64,000 nt of DNA, from contig WJXW01000009.1 of the NCBI GenBank assembly GCA_015832175.1, positions 868,001 to 932,000 of the forward strand, in the 5' to 3' direction. The position numbers and the translations under genes were made by a program. The DNA comes from Paraphaeosphaeria minitans. Taxonomy: Eukaryota; Ascomycota; Dothideomycetes; Pleosporales; Didymosphaeriaceae. Below are positions 25,207 through 36,769 of the stretch, in pieces; position 1 is the first letter of the stretch; every line of letters begins with the position of its first letter. The notes under the pieces were generated by a model that had not been told where the DNA came from, searched no databases, and saw only the letters and a list, made by a program, of their open reading frames with translations.

Positions 25207-27455
25207 GTAATAGGTAGAATTTCTATTAGAGTTTAACTTTATAATACAATATCGCCCTAGTAAGTAAGGCACTAAACCTAACGCGCTAACTTAATAATTA
25301 AATAACCTACTAGCTAGATTAGATAATAAATATATCTAGTAGTAGTATTAGACCCTACTCCCCCTAGAAAGATTTAAAATAAACGCCTATCCTAGTTATA
25401 ATAAAGGATTGTAACACGCAATTTACGTTACCTAGATTATTATAGACTCTATGGAACTAGACGTGTAAGACTTATCCTAAATAGTATACGCACTTAGTAA
25501 GGAGCTACTTATCTCTAATAGTTAGGATAAGGACGCTTTGTCTTAGAATAGCCCTAAGGTTATTAAATATAACCTAATAGGTTGGCTGCGCACGTACAGT
25601 CTATATAATAAAATAATTCTAGCTATTATAGAAGTAATTAAGTTAGGCGTGCGATATCTACTATACCACTTATAGTACATAATAGGGTTGCAGTTAGAGT
25701 TACAAAGCTACACTGTTAAAGACAACCTAGTATATATTAATAATAGAGTCTTTGTGCTATACGACAACGCCTTAAGGACCTAGGTTATCGCTTTTTATTA
25801 CAATAGCCCTGTTAGCGGCCATAGCAGAAAGCACGAAACCTACTATAAACTATCCAGAAACTTCTACTAGCTAGGGTGTACTAACAGCGTTATCTAGTAC
25901 ATTAAAAACTACCTAACGTGTGTGTGAGCTAAGTTAAAGCGTAAAGAAAGATAGAGGCTAATATATTCTTTGCCTATCCTAAATACCTATTAGAATAGTA
26001 TATTAATTAACTTTATTACGCTACTTCCTAAGTCTCACCTTAATAGGCTAACATATTATAGTTGTTATTAATTAGTTGTCTAAGAAGAAGAAATTTATTC
26101 TACTAATAGCGCTAGACGTAGAGACGTGCGTGTAGGCCTTTATTGAGTATATATAGAAAGAGGATGGCTACCCTATTAAAGTAATTACTAATTATAGCAC
26201 GTAGTTTATATTTATATTTTAGTAGCGCCTCTACTAGTGTATTAGCAAACGCTAAAGCTGTTAATAGCTTTCCACCCTAAGATAGATAGTTAGATAGAAA
26301 TTGCGAATTAAGCTCTAAAAGCTTACCTACGCTGCTACGTTAATTATAAATAGGATAATTAGGCGGAGCTCTCACTAATTACAGAATTTAAGGCAAATAG
26401 TAGTTATAGTTCTACTACTAGTATTAGCCCGTTTAAAGCTATAAAGGGCTACCTACTGTGTTCTAGTATAGAGTTCCTAGGAAAGTTACTAAAAGGATAG
26501 AAGAACACACGTAACGCATTTGTAGTTAATAACCTAGTCTTAAGAATTAAGGATATTAAAGTTAACGCGCGTCTGTTAATTAAATAGGCCGAAGCTAAAA
26601 TAAAAGAGTATACTAATAAGCAACATATACCTACGCCTATTTTATATAAAAGTAACTAGGTTATACTAGACGCGCGTAACGTCTATACATAACACAGTAA
26701 AGGCCTATTAAATAAGAACCTTAGCCTATTAAAGGTTATTAACACCTACTCTAGTAACTTAATAGCTAATAGATCTAGCGAGGTGTTTAAGCTAGACTTT
26801 AAAAACTATAAGACACTTAAAGCTATTTACCTATAGTTTTACCTATAGCTATTACACCTATAGAACATGGACCCTCTTGTTAGGTAGAGACCTACGCCTT
26901 AAGGACTAGTAAATATAAAAAAGGGGCTCCTAGTGTATCGCGTTAAAGTAATTATTAATTACAAGGTTAATTATTGCGCTATTAACCTAGACACTAGCAC
27001 TAAAGGACTATTAAAATTCTTAATTAAGTAGAAGGATTTTAACAACACTACATAAGAAGTATACGTTAACGTAATAGGTTATTAAAAGTACCTCTTAGAG
27101 TATTATTAACGCCACCTTAATATGCCCTAGCGATCTAGTATAGCGTTTCTTAAGTGACATAATAAGGCGATAGTAATTGCGTAAATCCTAATAATAGATA
27201 TTTATACAACTAGAGCTTAAAGCTAAACGTTAGCACTAGTTAATTAGATTATAATTAAAGCTAGCTAGCGTAGTAAACAGCGCTATACTTACCTACTATT
27301 ATACATAAGTAAGCTAATAGAATAGTCCTATTAGTAAGCGTTATATAGACTAGCTCTAAAGTACGCCGCCTAGTCGCCTTGCTGTGTTGCTACTAATATA
27401 GTAACCTATAAAATACGTGCGCAGAAAGCGAATAGCTAGGATAATTATTTAAAGC
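25207..27455 (+). pseudogene. GypC integrase and chromodomain
   Basis: Integrase zinc site at about 25815-25925: S-G-H-S-R-K-H with two downstream Cys (L-G-C-T-N-S and N-Y-L-T-C). The catalytic Glu region F-H-P-K-I-D-S-Q-I-E-I-A-N is at about 26268-26306, matching the Gypsy pattern F-H-P-Q-T-D-G-Q-T-E-x-x-N. A chromodomain-like end reads L-K-F-L-I-K-(stop for W)-K-D-F near 27005-27040 and L-L-E-Y-Y-(stop)-R-H-L-N-M-P near 27095-27130. The frame is long and broken only by RIP-type stops. It ends at the Cop-1 insertion; five codons later the 34775 side resumes it. Confidence 0.85.
27451..27455. repeat. Target-site duplication AAAGC, left copy (Cop-1)
   Basis: AAAGC precedes the TGTTG of Cop-1 and recurs at 34775-34779. 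Perfect 5-bp duplication. Confidence 0.94.
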
Positions 27456-27650
27456 TGTTGTGGTAAAAAGGGCTCGAACTATCACAGGATATTCAGGAGC
27501 AGAGTTGTAAAGAATACAAAGAGCTGATTGTAGGAAAGGATGCCGAAAGGGCAGACTATATACAAAAGAAACGAGCCTCTTAGTAAGAATCCTGTGATCT
27601 AAATTAGTGGATCTAGAAAGAATCACAGAAGTAAGTGTTTTACTTCAACA
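27456..27650 (-). repeat. Cop-1 3' LTR
   Basis: 195 bp, TGTTGTGGTAAAAAGG to TTACTTCAACA. It keeps CACAGG, TTCAGG and CTCGAAC where other copies have transitions, and appears the least mutated Copia LTR here. The open stretch at 27393-27626 on the minus strand spans this LTR and its flank and is not a gene. Confidence 0.95.
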
Positions 27651-29400
27651 CACCCCCTAGGTGATTGCTTAAAGCGGATCACCCATTCTAAGAAGTAATC
27701 TGTAATCGTCTAAATCCTTTCTAAAGATCTTTAAAAAACCGTCTAAAGGCTGTTTAAAAATTAAAAAACTATTAAGAATTATTCTTCTAAATCTCCTTAT
27801 CTTAAGAACAGCGATTCTATTACCCTCTACTTGTTGTAATAGCAAAACAATTACTGTTTATCTTTTAAATCACAAATCCTATTGTTAATCATGTTTAGAA
27901 TCTCTTCTTCTGGTGGGTTAGGAGCTTATAAGCGTGGCATAAAGGCCTAGAGCGTAAACGGTTTTGTTCCGCTGCTCTTTTTACTTACTTCCTATTAACT
28001 ATAAAGTAATTTCCCCGCTCTTACTAGCTAGTAAGTATAATAGGTAGGCGCGTTTTAATTAGGAAGGAGCAGTAGTAAGAGAAATAAGTAGTAAAAAAGG
28101 AGCGCATTTAGCGCTTAATAATTAGATAGGCGGTAGAGTATATAAGCCCTTTACTAGCGCTTAATCTTCTCTCTTTAATCCTTTACTTTTAACGCTTTAA
28201 CCTCCTATCTAATTTAAGCCTACTAGTTTAAGCCTTTAAATCCTACTACCTTATAGTAGGTTGTTTTCTTTTAATTATTACCTTACGCTCTTTCTGTTAT
28301 TTAGAGCTTTGCTAACTCTTTTAAATATCTAATAATCTGGCTAAAGCACGCGTAGTAAAGGCTGCAAAAGCTGCTAAATAAAGCTCCTAATCCTCTCGCC
28401 AAGATCCTCCTATTCTACTAGCTCCTCCTACCCTAGCTCTAGGCCCCTAGCGATCGCTTAGTGCTCTTAAATAAGTAAGCTGCTTAGGCTACTTAAAGGG
28501 AGCTCTAGTAGGAAAGAGTAATAGACACTACTATAATAACGCTTTAAGCTTAAGTAGGCGCTGCTATGCCTACTTTACCTACTCTTACACTACTATATAT
28601 AGGATTATCCTGTTACTTTAGCTAATTTTGCTAATTGTTTCTATAGCTAGCTACATATTTAGACTCTAGCTATAGATTTTATCTGCTATTAACTATTAAA
28701 GGGTGCTAATATAAGCTTTTATTCTAAGATTCTTTCTAGGTTTAGCTAATACTTTTTGTAGGAGAGGCTAATTACTAAGCTGTGTAAAAGGGTTAAAGTG
28801 GCCTTATAAGCTCTTCTTCCTACTAGTAGTTAGAAGGAGTAAGCTTAGTACGTAGCTACTGTTCTACTCCCTTCCTTCTAGCTAATTTTTAGTAGAAGAT
28901 AGGGTGATTGCCTTCCTACTCTACCTATTAAGGAGCAGCGCAGTCGCAGCTAATACTCTAATTAAAATAGCTAGATAAGCGGCCTATTAGCTCTAAAGTA
29001 GAATAGAGGCTAAGTAAGTGCTTCTCCTTTTACTAATTAAAGGAGGGGAGGCTAGAGTAAGCTATTACCTACTACTAATTAAAAGAGAGGTAAAAGAGGT
29101 AGATAGGGTAAGGAATCACCTACTATAGAGAGGAGGAGAGGAGAAGAATAGGGAGAATCTCCTACTACTATTTATAGGGGAGATTCTCGCACCCCTATAA
29201 TTAAGTAGAGGAGGAAGAGGGTCTATATACTTATAGATAAGCTCTTTAATCTTCTTTTCCTCTAATTCCTATTCTCTCTCTAATCTTTTCTTTCTTTTCT
29301 TTTTCTTTTCTTATTTCTTAGCTCTAAATTAATAATTCTAAGTAGTTAATAGATTAATTCTCTACTTACCTACTCTTATTCTGTGATTATTATGCTCGCA
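27651..29400. other. Cop-1 extra 3' region (possible additional reading frame, strand uncertain)
   Basis: About 1.75 kb lies between the end of RNase H and the 3' LTR, far more than a usual Copia 3' end. On the plus strand (antisense to pol) a frame starting at the ATG at 27891 (M-F-R-I-S-S-S-G-G-L) can be followed to about 29340 with only TAG/TAA breaks. On the minus strand (sense) a Glu/Lys/Leu-rich reading, for example E-R-I-R-S-F-I, is also possible near 28380-28470. The same region occurs in Cop-2. A length difference of about 9 bases between the copies near 28405 is a multiple of three, which suggests coding but not the strand. No known domain recognised. Confidence 0.5.
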
Positions 29401-32400
29401 TCTTATAGATTTAATAGCCTTTTAAATCTATTAAACTGCTAATAAGTAAGAGCCTTTATTAGGCCATTTGCTAGCATTTCGCTAGTTAGAAAATATTCCA
29501 CTTAAAACAATCCTTTTACATACTCTTACTGTAACCACATGTTCTAAATATCTACATAGCGCAGTTAAGTAGTGATTTTTTTATTCTTTCTAATTACTAA
29601 ACAAATAGTTTAAAGATTATTACAATAGACCTTCTATAAAAGTCCTAGATCTAGAGTAAGCTTAGTAAAGAATCTTTTAATCGCTATAGCTTCTTTACTT
29701 ATATATTTAAGCGCTAGAAGCTTTGCTTCTATAGTTAAAGTGGTAATTATATTTTATTAAGCTGCTTTTTATAGGATAGCTCCTCTAAACAATAGGATAA
29801 TATATCTATAGAAAGATTGCCGTAATATTAGATTATTAGCAAAAGAGGCATCTCTACATATTAGCAGATTAGGTCTATTATAGCCACTAAAAACTATAGC
29901 CTACTATCTAGTTTAATAGAGGTAAAGGATTACACAATTAATAGCAGTAAAGTGTTCTTTACTTAGATTTATTAGAAAGTGTAATAGCTTTAACACTATA
30001 AAGACTATATTTAGGCGTAGCATAATTACTGTGTAGAGAGCTAATCCCACCTCTTCTTAAAAGAGCTTTATTTATTAAGGAGTAGCTTCTCCTGTGCTTA
30101 GAACAAGATCTTCTACTAATAGAGGTGTAGGAGGGAAGCTCCTAGAGTTTAAAAGGTTAAACTTTTTTATAATCTTATTAATATAGGTATTATAGACTAG
30201 GGAAATTAATCTTACTTCTCTATCTCTAATTACTTAAATACCTAGGAACCACTCTACTAGTCCTTTTAATTTAATCTTATATTTATTTATAATCTTCTTC
30301 TAAAAATCTAGCGCTTCTTTCTCTTTACTCTTGTAATAGAGAAGAAGAATATTATTAATATAAAATAGAATAATAATACTTTAATTACTATTAAAGAAAA
30401 GGCATAGCTCTTCTAGCGAAGCTAAAAGTCTATAAGATTAAAGTAATCTTGCAAATTCCTTATACTAAAGAAGTAGTGAATGTCTTAAGCTATATAAAGC
30501 TTGATTTAATCTTATACACTTTCCTAGCTTTTTAAAACTATTAAGTAATTTATAAGTTACTAAATTAGTAGCTATAATAAGAGCATTTAGAAACGCTCCT
30601 ACTATATTAAATTATAAAATTTCTAGATTAAATTCTGCTGCTAGAGCTACAGCTAATTAAAAAGATCTTACTACTAGGGTAGTAGTATAGGTAGAGTAGA
30701 GAGTATTCTTTTTCTAAAGATCTCTTCTTACAATAATTTAAGCTTTACACTTTTTAAAGTATCTATTTTAATTAAACTTGTAGGTAAAGACCTACTTTAA
30801 AGGGAGCAGTCGCTCTAACACCTCTAATTATTTAATCTCTATCTAGATACCTTTATTTTATAAAGTTAAGATCTCCTTATAAGCGGTAAAGAGGAATAGC
30901 TTCCTATATAGATAATTATAAAGGTGTTTCTATAGGGTTAGCTCTAGTATAAGCTTGTCTCTATAAGTCTAAGCTGCATAAGACGCTCTAGGCGCCTTTC
31001 TAAGTATAGAAGCGAATACTATTATATTTAGTATAATATATTCTTCTTGCTTAGACTAGGCCTCTACTACTTTTAGTATAAATATGTGCTCTAATATTAT
31101 ATTAAAATTACTTTAAAGATAATTAGCGATTAGTGTATAAGCACCTAGCTTCTACCTACCCTCTAGCTAATTGTCCTAATTATTTTGCTTCCTTAATTTT
31201 TGTAATAGTAGATAGCGATTTATTAATTAGTTAATTTCTAGTGCTTTACTATAATTTTGCCTACTTATTCTACTTACCTTTAGATAGATCTGCCTTCGCC
31301 TTTAGCGCGCTAGTAGGTTATCTACTTTATCTAGCGTAATTAAGTTATCTGCGCTAGGTTAATTAGCAACTTAATTAGTTTCTACTAATAAATAGGGTAT
31401 TAAATCCCTAGATTCTAGTAGGCTAGCTCTTCTAGTAGTGTTCTAGTGGCTGCTAGATATCTCTTAATCGCTTAACAGATTACCCCTAAGATTACCTAGC
31501 TCTAGTGTCTAATTAGGGATTATAAGTCCTATGCTTCCTTTCCTACTTAAGCAAATTCTTAGCTACTGGCTAGCTAAGCCTACAGCTCGCTTAGTAGTAG
31601 GTACCTTAGGTTCCTAATTACTTAGCTAGCCTACTTCGCTTTTAATTACTTAAGGGTTATTTATAGGTCTAGTAGTAGTTCTTATATACTTATTTGTTTT
31701 AGGAAGAATATTAAGCGCGTCTTTATACACTTCTCTTAGATTATTTAGCTCTCCTTCTTAGAGGCTTTCTACTATTTTTAATACTTCTATTTTTAGAATA
31801 GATTATTCCTCTAATCCTTTATAGAATAAGAACTTATTAAACTTTACGTTTTGTGTAGTAATTACCTAATTAAGCTAGGGAATCTATATTTAGTAGATAT
31901 TAGAAGCTTTATAGCCTACTAGGTATCTAATATAGCCCCTAGGATTTACTTTAAATCCTCTTCTATCTCGCCTAGCTGCACGCTTCTAATCTAAAGGGTA
32001 AGCTTAGTAGCTATAGGCGTATACAGCACTCTAGTTTAGACGAAGATTAGCTGTCCTATATTATATTTTTACTAGTTTAAAATAACGAAAATATTATCTA
32101 AACTAAGTATCTAACGTTTTATTAGGTAATTAATAGCCTAATGCTAGGCTAGGAATTATTTCTTACAGCTAGTATACCGCTTATATAATCTTAGGCTAGA
32201 GATTTAATAGTAGATTTGCGCTTATTCGCATTTTAATTACTTTTATTATAAGCTCTTAGCCTACTCTTTCTACAGCGCTATTAGGCTTATGCGTATAAGG
32301 CGGTAGTCTACTAATTATTATCCCTTCTTAATTAGCCTAAAATTTGTACTAGGATTTCCCTCTCTATAGAAGTGTTGCTATATTATTATCTTAGTAGATT

Positions 32401-34500
32401 TTTGTAATTTAAAGCTCGTATTTTGTATTAATAAGAGCTAAAAAATCCTACCACACTCTTATTATTTTAGAAAGCGTCTTTGTTCTAAAATTAAAAACGT
32501 AAGGTTTCTTACTAAAATCTTCTTTAATTAGCAAAACCTAGTTTTCTCTATTTTAAGCAGTAGGCATATTAAATAGATTCTAGGATAATAAGTAAAATAG
32601 CCTAGATAATTATTCTCTAGGTCTCCTAGAGATTACCTAGATTGTGTGTATAATAGTATAGTGCTCACAATCCTTTCTTAATATTCTAGTAATCTTTACA
32701 CCTTAGGCTACAGTTACTAGAGCTTATAGGGCTCTACTTCCTACATGCCCTGCTTAAAGGTGCTAGAGGTCCTTAGAATCTAATCTCTTAATATTAACCT
32801 AGGATAATCCTTTAGTAGTTACACTTATAACAGTTAAATAAGAGCGGATTAGCTTATATTATAAAAAAGTAAGGTTATACTCGCATTTTAGGTCTACTAA
32901 AACAACGCTTTGTTCTAGGCTTCTAATCCTAAGAGTGTAATCTAAACTAAGGTACTAAATCTTTGCTTTCTTTAAAAGAGCTTCTAATATAATATTTATA
33001 TAAAAGCCTTTTACTACTCTTACTTCTTAGAGTAGCAGATTTTCTATAAATCTCCTATTTTTCCTATGTAAAGCGTTTTTAATTAGTCTATTACTAATTC
33101 CTAAGATTAGGAGGCTTTGTGTACCTACCTCTACACTCTTATTTAATAATTAAAACATCCTAGAAATAAGTCTTTTGCAATTATTAACTAGGTAAACTAC
33201 TACAGTACTGTCTAGTATTATACATTCTAACAGAGGATAAGCGTTAGAATATAGAGTAGAGTAGACACCTAATGCTCTATTATCTATAGGCAGATTAAAT
33301 AGGTTTAGTAGAGCAGCAGCAATACTACTAGGATACTTAATAGTCTTAGTAGAGAATTGTTTCTTATTCTATCCTGCCTTTGTAATTATATTACAAAGGT
33401 TTAACTACTTAGGCTGCTTAAGTTAATTAAGAATCTCTAATTTTTCTTTATTAGTGAGATTAAATAATAATGTTCTATTCTAGGGTAATCTAGCTATCGC
33501 GGTTTAAAGTTTTTAGCACTCTATTAGTTTCTACCTATAAGTATAGGGCTTATAGGGACAGTTTAGTTGTTTCTTTATCTAATTAGACAAACTAGAACTA
33601 TTAGAGTTAGTAGATTGTTTTAATAATCTATTAAACGTAGCAAATACCCTACTTGTTTTATTAGAACTAGATTAGATTAAATACTCCTAGACAAGCGCTA
33701 AAAATACCTTCCCTAGATTATCTAGTGTAATCTAATTCTGTCCTAGCGTTTTATTCTAGATTAGCTGTTAGTTTATTAATTAGGCCTACTCTAGTGCTAT
33801 ACACGCAGTAATTACACTTAGGAAATCTTAGGTAGTAAGCGGTCTACTAATTTCGCTAATTAAGTAGGTCTTCGCTTTTTAATAGAGGAGCTGCCACTCT
33901 TTAAACTAGGTTTTAGGACTTTATCTTACCTACTTAGCCTTTTTAAGATAAGCGCGGTACAAAGATTAAACATTATTTTATATAGCTCCTTTATTTAGTG
34001 CGAGATCTTCCTTTAAGAGTTAAATTAGGGACTAAAGCGTAGTTTGGCGTGTATTAACTAGAGTGATTATGGCAGGAGCAAGTAGATTAGGCGATACTAT
34101 AGCGTTTACCTAAGTCTAGAGATTCTATATCTTAGTATAGTCTGCTTACTAGTCTAAAACTACTACTCTGTATTCCACTATTTATAAAGGAAAGCTCTTC
34201 TTATCTATTTTATACTTAGTAAGCTCTACTTTGTATAATTAAATACTTACTATAGAGGCTGTATCTGTAATTAGTAATAGTTTCTATAGGAGCGGAGGTT
34301 ATTCTAGCTTTACATAATTAATTGCTAGAGCGTTAATTACCTCTAGGTTAATTTAGTTCTAGATTCCTTTTAAGTTTACTTAGAATTAAAGCTAGATAAA
34401 CTAGTAGGGCTAGCTAGCGCAATTAATGAGCTGTACTTCTGCTATTTTAACAATTTTTGTAATTAGAAATAGAGGGGTTGTATTATAGAGAGGTTCTAAA
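29400..34500 (-). pseudogene. Cop-1 gag-pol polyprotein
   Basis: Minus strand. The reverse transcriptase active site reads F-Y-I-N-N-I-L-L-L at about 30350-30370, the RIP product of the Copia Y-V-D-D motif (both Asp to Asn). RNase H lies at about 29400-29900, and integrase with its C-terminal G-Y-x-x-Y-L-V-G-Y-type segment at about 31880-32560, as deduced from the plus-strand copy Cop-2. Gag is at about 33000-34500. The proteins would package, copy and integrate the element. Dead from many stops. Confidence 0.88.
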
Positions 34501-34579
34501 TAGAGTGTTGTATAATAATTTAAGCGTTACTAAGTAGGTAGGGAGAATTGTCCTACGTTCTAAGCGCTAGGCTTATAAC

Positions 34580-34774
34580 TGTTGTAGTAAAAAGGGCTCA
34601 AACTATCACAGGATATTTAGGAGCAGAGTTGTAAAGAATACAAAGAGCTGATTATAGGAAAGGATGCTAAAAGGGCAGACTATATACAAAAGAAACGAGC
34701 CTCTTGGCAAGAATCCCGTGATCTGAATTAGTAGATCCAGAAAGAATCACGGAAGTGAGTGTTTTACTTTAATA
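34580..34774 (-). repeat. Cop-1 5' LTR
   Basis: 195 bp, TGTTGTAGTAAAAAGG to TTACTTTAATA (RIP-changed CAACA). It differs from the 3' LTR by transitions such as CTCGAAC/CTCAAAC and TTCAGG/TTTAGG. The adjacent interior AAGCGCTAGGCTTATAAC (34562-34579, complement of the Cop-2 site) is the likely primer-binding region. Confidence 0.94.
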
Positions 34775-34779
34775 AAAGC
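34775..34779. repeat. Target-site duplication AAAGC, right copy (Cop-1)
   Basis: Same as 27451-27455. GypC sequence resumes directly after it. Confidence 0.94.
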
Positions 34780-34797
34780 TTCTAGGACAAAGCTTTT

Positions 34798-34812
34798 AAG
34801 AGGGGAGGATAG
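34798..34812 (+). other. GypC polypurine tract
   Basis: AAGAGGGGAGGATAG just before a TGTTA, resembling the purine runs before the GypA-2 and GypB-1 3' LTRs. It marks the 3' end of the GypC interior. Confidence 0.72.
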
Positions 34813-34988
34813 TGTTATAGAGCTAGGCGTAAGGCTAGAGTAATTAGATAAAGTTCTCGCTTATTAGGCTAACTTTAGCGCGCTAGTCCTATATTAGACT
34901 TATGCCCTTACGTACTAGATCTCTACGCGTCTACGCCTAAGTATCTAGCTCCCTAACTGTAGTTTTTATTTAATATAATTAATTAACA
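34813..34988 (+). repeat. GypC candidate 3' LTR
   Basis: A 176-bp segment starts TGTTATAG right after a polypurine tract and ends AATTAACA. Only one copy is present because the element's 5' half is missing, so the ends rest on the TG...CA rule and the purine tract, not on a pair. It contains a partial inverted repeat, GAGCTAGGCG / CGCCTAAGTATCTAGCTC. The right end directly abuts the pogo-type element. Confidence 0.55.
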
Positions 34989-36757
34989 ATAAGCCTCTGT
35001 GCCGCCTGTAATATTACTATACTTAATTAACCTACATTTCTAGTGTCCTTTATATATGTTTGCGAGTTATAGCTAGTCTCTTTACAGCGCCTATAGCGAG
35101 TAAAAGCCTACTAACTAGTACCTAATTATACCTTACCTTAACGCGTTGCCCCCTTAAGCTGCTACTTAACCTTTTTTTACGTAATAATTTCCTCTGCCTC
35201 TGCCTTTATTAAGGTGCCTCGCTGCTAGATCTGCTTCTTCTTATAATTTTTACGTAGTGTAGCCGCTTTATTTACCTTCTTAAGCCTTATAATCTATTTA
35301 CGCATTAGCGTAGCTAAATGCACTATTACCTCTACACCTTTTTTAAGCTAATTAAGCGCTGTAATAATAGAATTAGGTAATAAGCCTTTATGCCTCTGTA
35401 TCCTATTACGTATTAATATTAATTAAGCCTCTAGCTTACGCGCGTTGATTAGTGTTTAAGCTTCCTAAAGGGTAGTCTCTAGTGTAGGCGGCGTTAGTGT
35501 ACGAAGCTTTACATTAAGCTTCGCTATTACCCTATTAGGATTATATAGTACTAGGCCAGCGCCTTAAAAGCTTACACAGATATTCTCCTATATAATAGAC
35601 TACTTATAGGCTGCGTAGAAGGCTAGTAAGAACTCTAGCTTAGTAATATAGTTAATATAATCGCGAATTAGGCCCTTAATCTGGCGGCTGTATGCGCGCT
35701 TTAACAGCGAGAAGCAGCTAACGTTAAGTGGCTATAGGAGGTGCGACGAATATAGCAGTATATAGAGGGTATAGACCTTGTTCTCCTTACAGAGCGCTTA
35801 ACATTTAAGCGAGTTATAGCTCTTATAGCTATTAAGTATAAGTAGGTGGCGTACGCCTACCCTACGCTCTGCTATATAGTTAATAAAGTGCCTTAGCTAC
35901 TCTACTCTAAGTTTATTTATTATCTAGCTGTTATCGCTAACTGCGAAAGCCTAGTCGCGTAGTATATTATTATCCTTATACTAGGTAGAGAGGTAATACT
36001 GGCTAGCAAAGATAATAAAGGGTAGGATAGCCTAGCTAGTAGCGTTAATTCTATAGATAGCTGTAACCTACTTATAATTACCTAGCTATATCGCTTTTAG
36101 CCTACCTTGTCGCTCTAAGCCTGCAATAACAACCTAAGCTAATATCCTGCCCATTATAAAGCTAGTCTTGTTAAAGTTATAGGTATCCTTATTATAGATT
36201 CTATAGGTAGCTTTCGTGCGCGCTATAAGGTTAAACCACGCCCTAATTACCTTAGGATCCTTATAAAGGGCTCTCTGTTAATCGTATAGTTAATTAAAAC
36301 ACGTCGTAAGGCTTTCTATCTACTTAATAAAGTTGCGTAGCCACTTCTCGCCTACCTACCTAGCGCCGCGCTTGGTGAGTAGTCTATTCGCCATATCTTA
36401 AACAGCACCTAGAGTAGGCGGAAACCATCGCGAATCTAGATTAAGTATATGCTAAGTAATTACCTCCTTTTCTAGTTTTATAAGCTTCTTTAAATTAGGC
36501 TCGTAATTGCGTCGTGTAGGCTTTTTAGTGTAGCGGTTACAGAGTGTACTTTTAGGAACACTAAATATAGCTACAGCTTAATTGGCGCTTCTTATCTAGT
36601 GTTAATTAATAGTAGAGATGGTAAGAAAGATAGCTGCTTTATTATAAAGTAATGTAGCGGTAGATAGTGGAGCCATTATAGTTAAAAGGTAACGCGTTGG
36701 AAAAAGCTAGTAGGGTTCGCGACTCGCTTACCTTCGCGACGTACTTACTAGGTACGT
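34989..36757 (-). mobile_element. Pogo/Fot1-type DNA transposon, one end missing
   Basis: Minus-strand element with a full-length degraded transposase and a recognisable right end. The right end, read inward, is ACGTACCTAGTAAGTACGTC followed by GCGAAGGTAAGCGAGTCGCG, next to TA at 36758-36759, as expected for a TA-targeting pogo element. Beyond it GypB sequence starts within the integrase. On the left no inverted copy of this terminus is found; the 3' UTR runs straight into the GypC LTR, so the left end seems deleted. Confidence 0.8.
35027..36676 (-). pseudogene. Pogo/Fot1-family transposase
   Basis: Starts with ATG at 36676 (M-A-P-L-S-T-A-T-L) and ends with a stop at 35027, about 550 codons, the usual length for Fot1/Tan1-like transposases. 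The N-terminal half is a helix-turn-helix DNA-binding region, including G-E-K-W-L-R-N-F. The DDE nuclease start is clear near 36190-36215: Y-N-F-N-K-T-S-F-(I)-M-G, equivalent to Y-N-F-D-E-T-G-F-M-M-G with Asp and Glu changed by G-to-A. Then P-F-I-I-F-A-S-Q-Y near 36010 and P-L-N-V-S-C-F-S near 35730. The C-terminus (35035-35095) has R-R-C-K-E-T-S-Y-N-S-Q-T-Y, a CCHC-like knuckle. Many TAG/TAA. Confidence 0.9.
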
Positions 36758-36769
36758 TAGCTAGTTATA

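Larger units (their letters stand above)
27456..34774 (-). mobile_element. Cop-1: complete Ty1/Copia retrotransposon, degraded
   Basis: 7319 bp on the minus strand with 195-bp LTRs (27456-27650 and 34580-34774), ends TGTTG...CAACA and duplication AAAGC. From high to low coordinates: 5' LTR, gag, integrase, reverse transcriptase, RNase H, a 1.7 kb extra 3' region, 3' LTR. The integrase-before-RT order is that of Copia. Cop-2 and Cop-3 are close copies. It is RIP-mutated, but the 3' LTR and the ~250 bp next to it are clearly less mutated than the rest. Confidence 0.95.
25207..34988 (+). mobile_element. GypC, 3' part: Ty3/Gypsy chromodomain element split by Cop-1
   Basis: The preserved parts are 25207-27455 (RNase H-integrase linker, integrase, chromodomain) and 34775-34988 (short 3' end, polypurine tract, candidate 3' LTR). 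The middle is the Copia element Cop-1 with duplication AAAGC. The 5' half (gag, RT, RNase H) is missing and GypA-2 abuts the break. The sequence after the linker is unlike that of GypB at the same place, so this is a separate family and not the continuation of 15257-18500. Confidence 0.8.

Noticed and set aside
15257..27455. GypB-1 5' part and GypC as one host element of GypA-2
   Set aside because: LTRs differ (TGTAACGGG versus TGTTATAG), the flanks of GypA-2 are not duplicated, and the intact GypB copy continues differently after the linker.
27393..27626. 77-codon minus-strand stretch
   Set aside because: Spans the GypC/Cop-1 junction and the less mutated Copia LTR; open only because that LTR has few RIP stops.
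34813..34990. GypC LTR inverted repeat as a MITE
   Set aside because: The similarity GAGCTAGGCG / CGCCTAAGTATCTAGCTC is short and gapped; the polypurine tract before TGTTA fits an LTR better.
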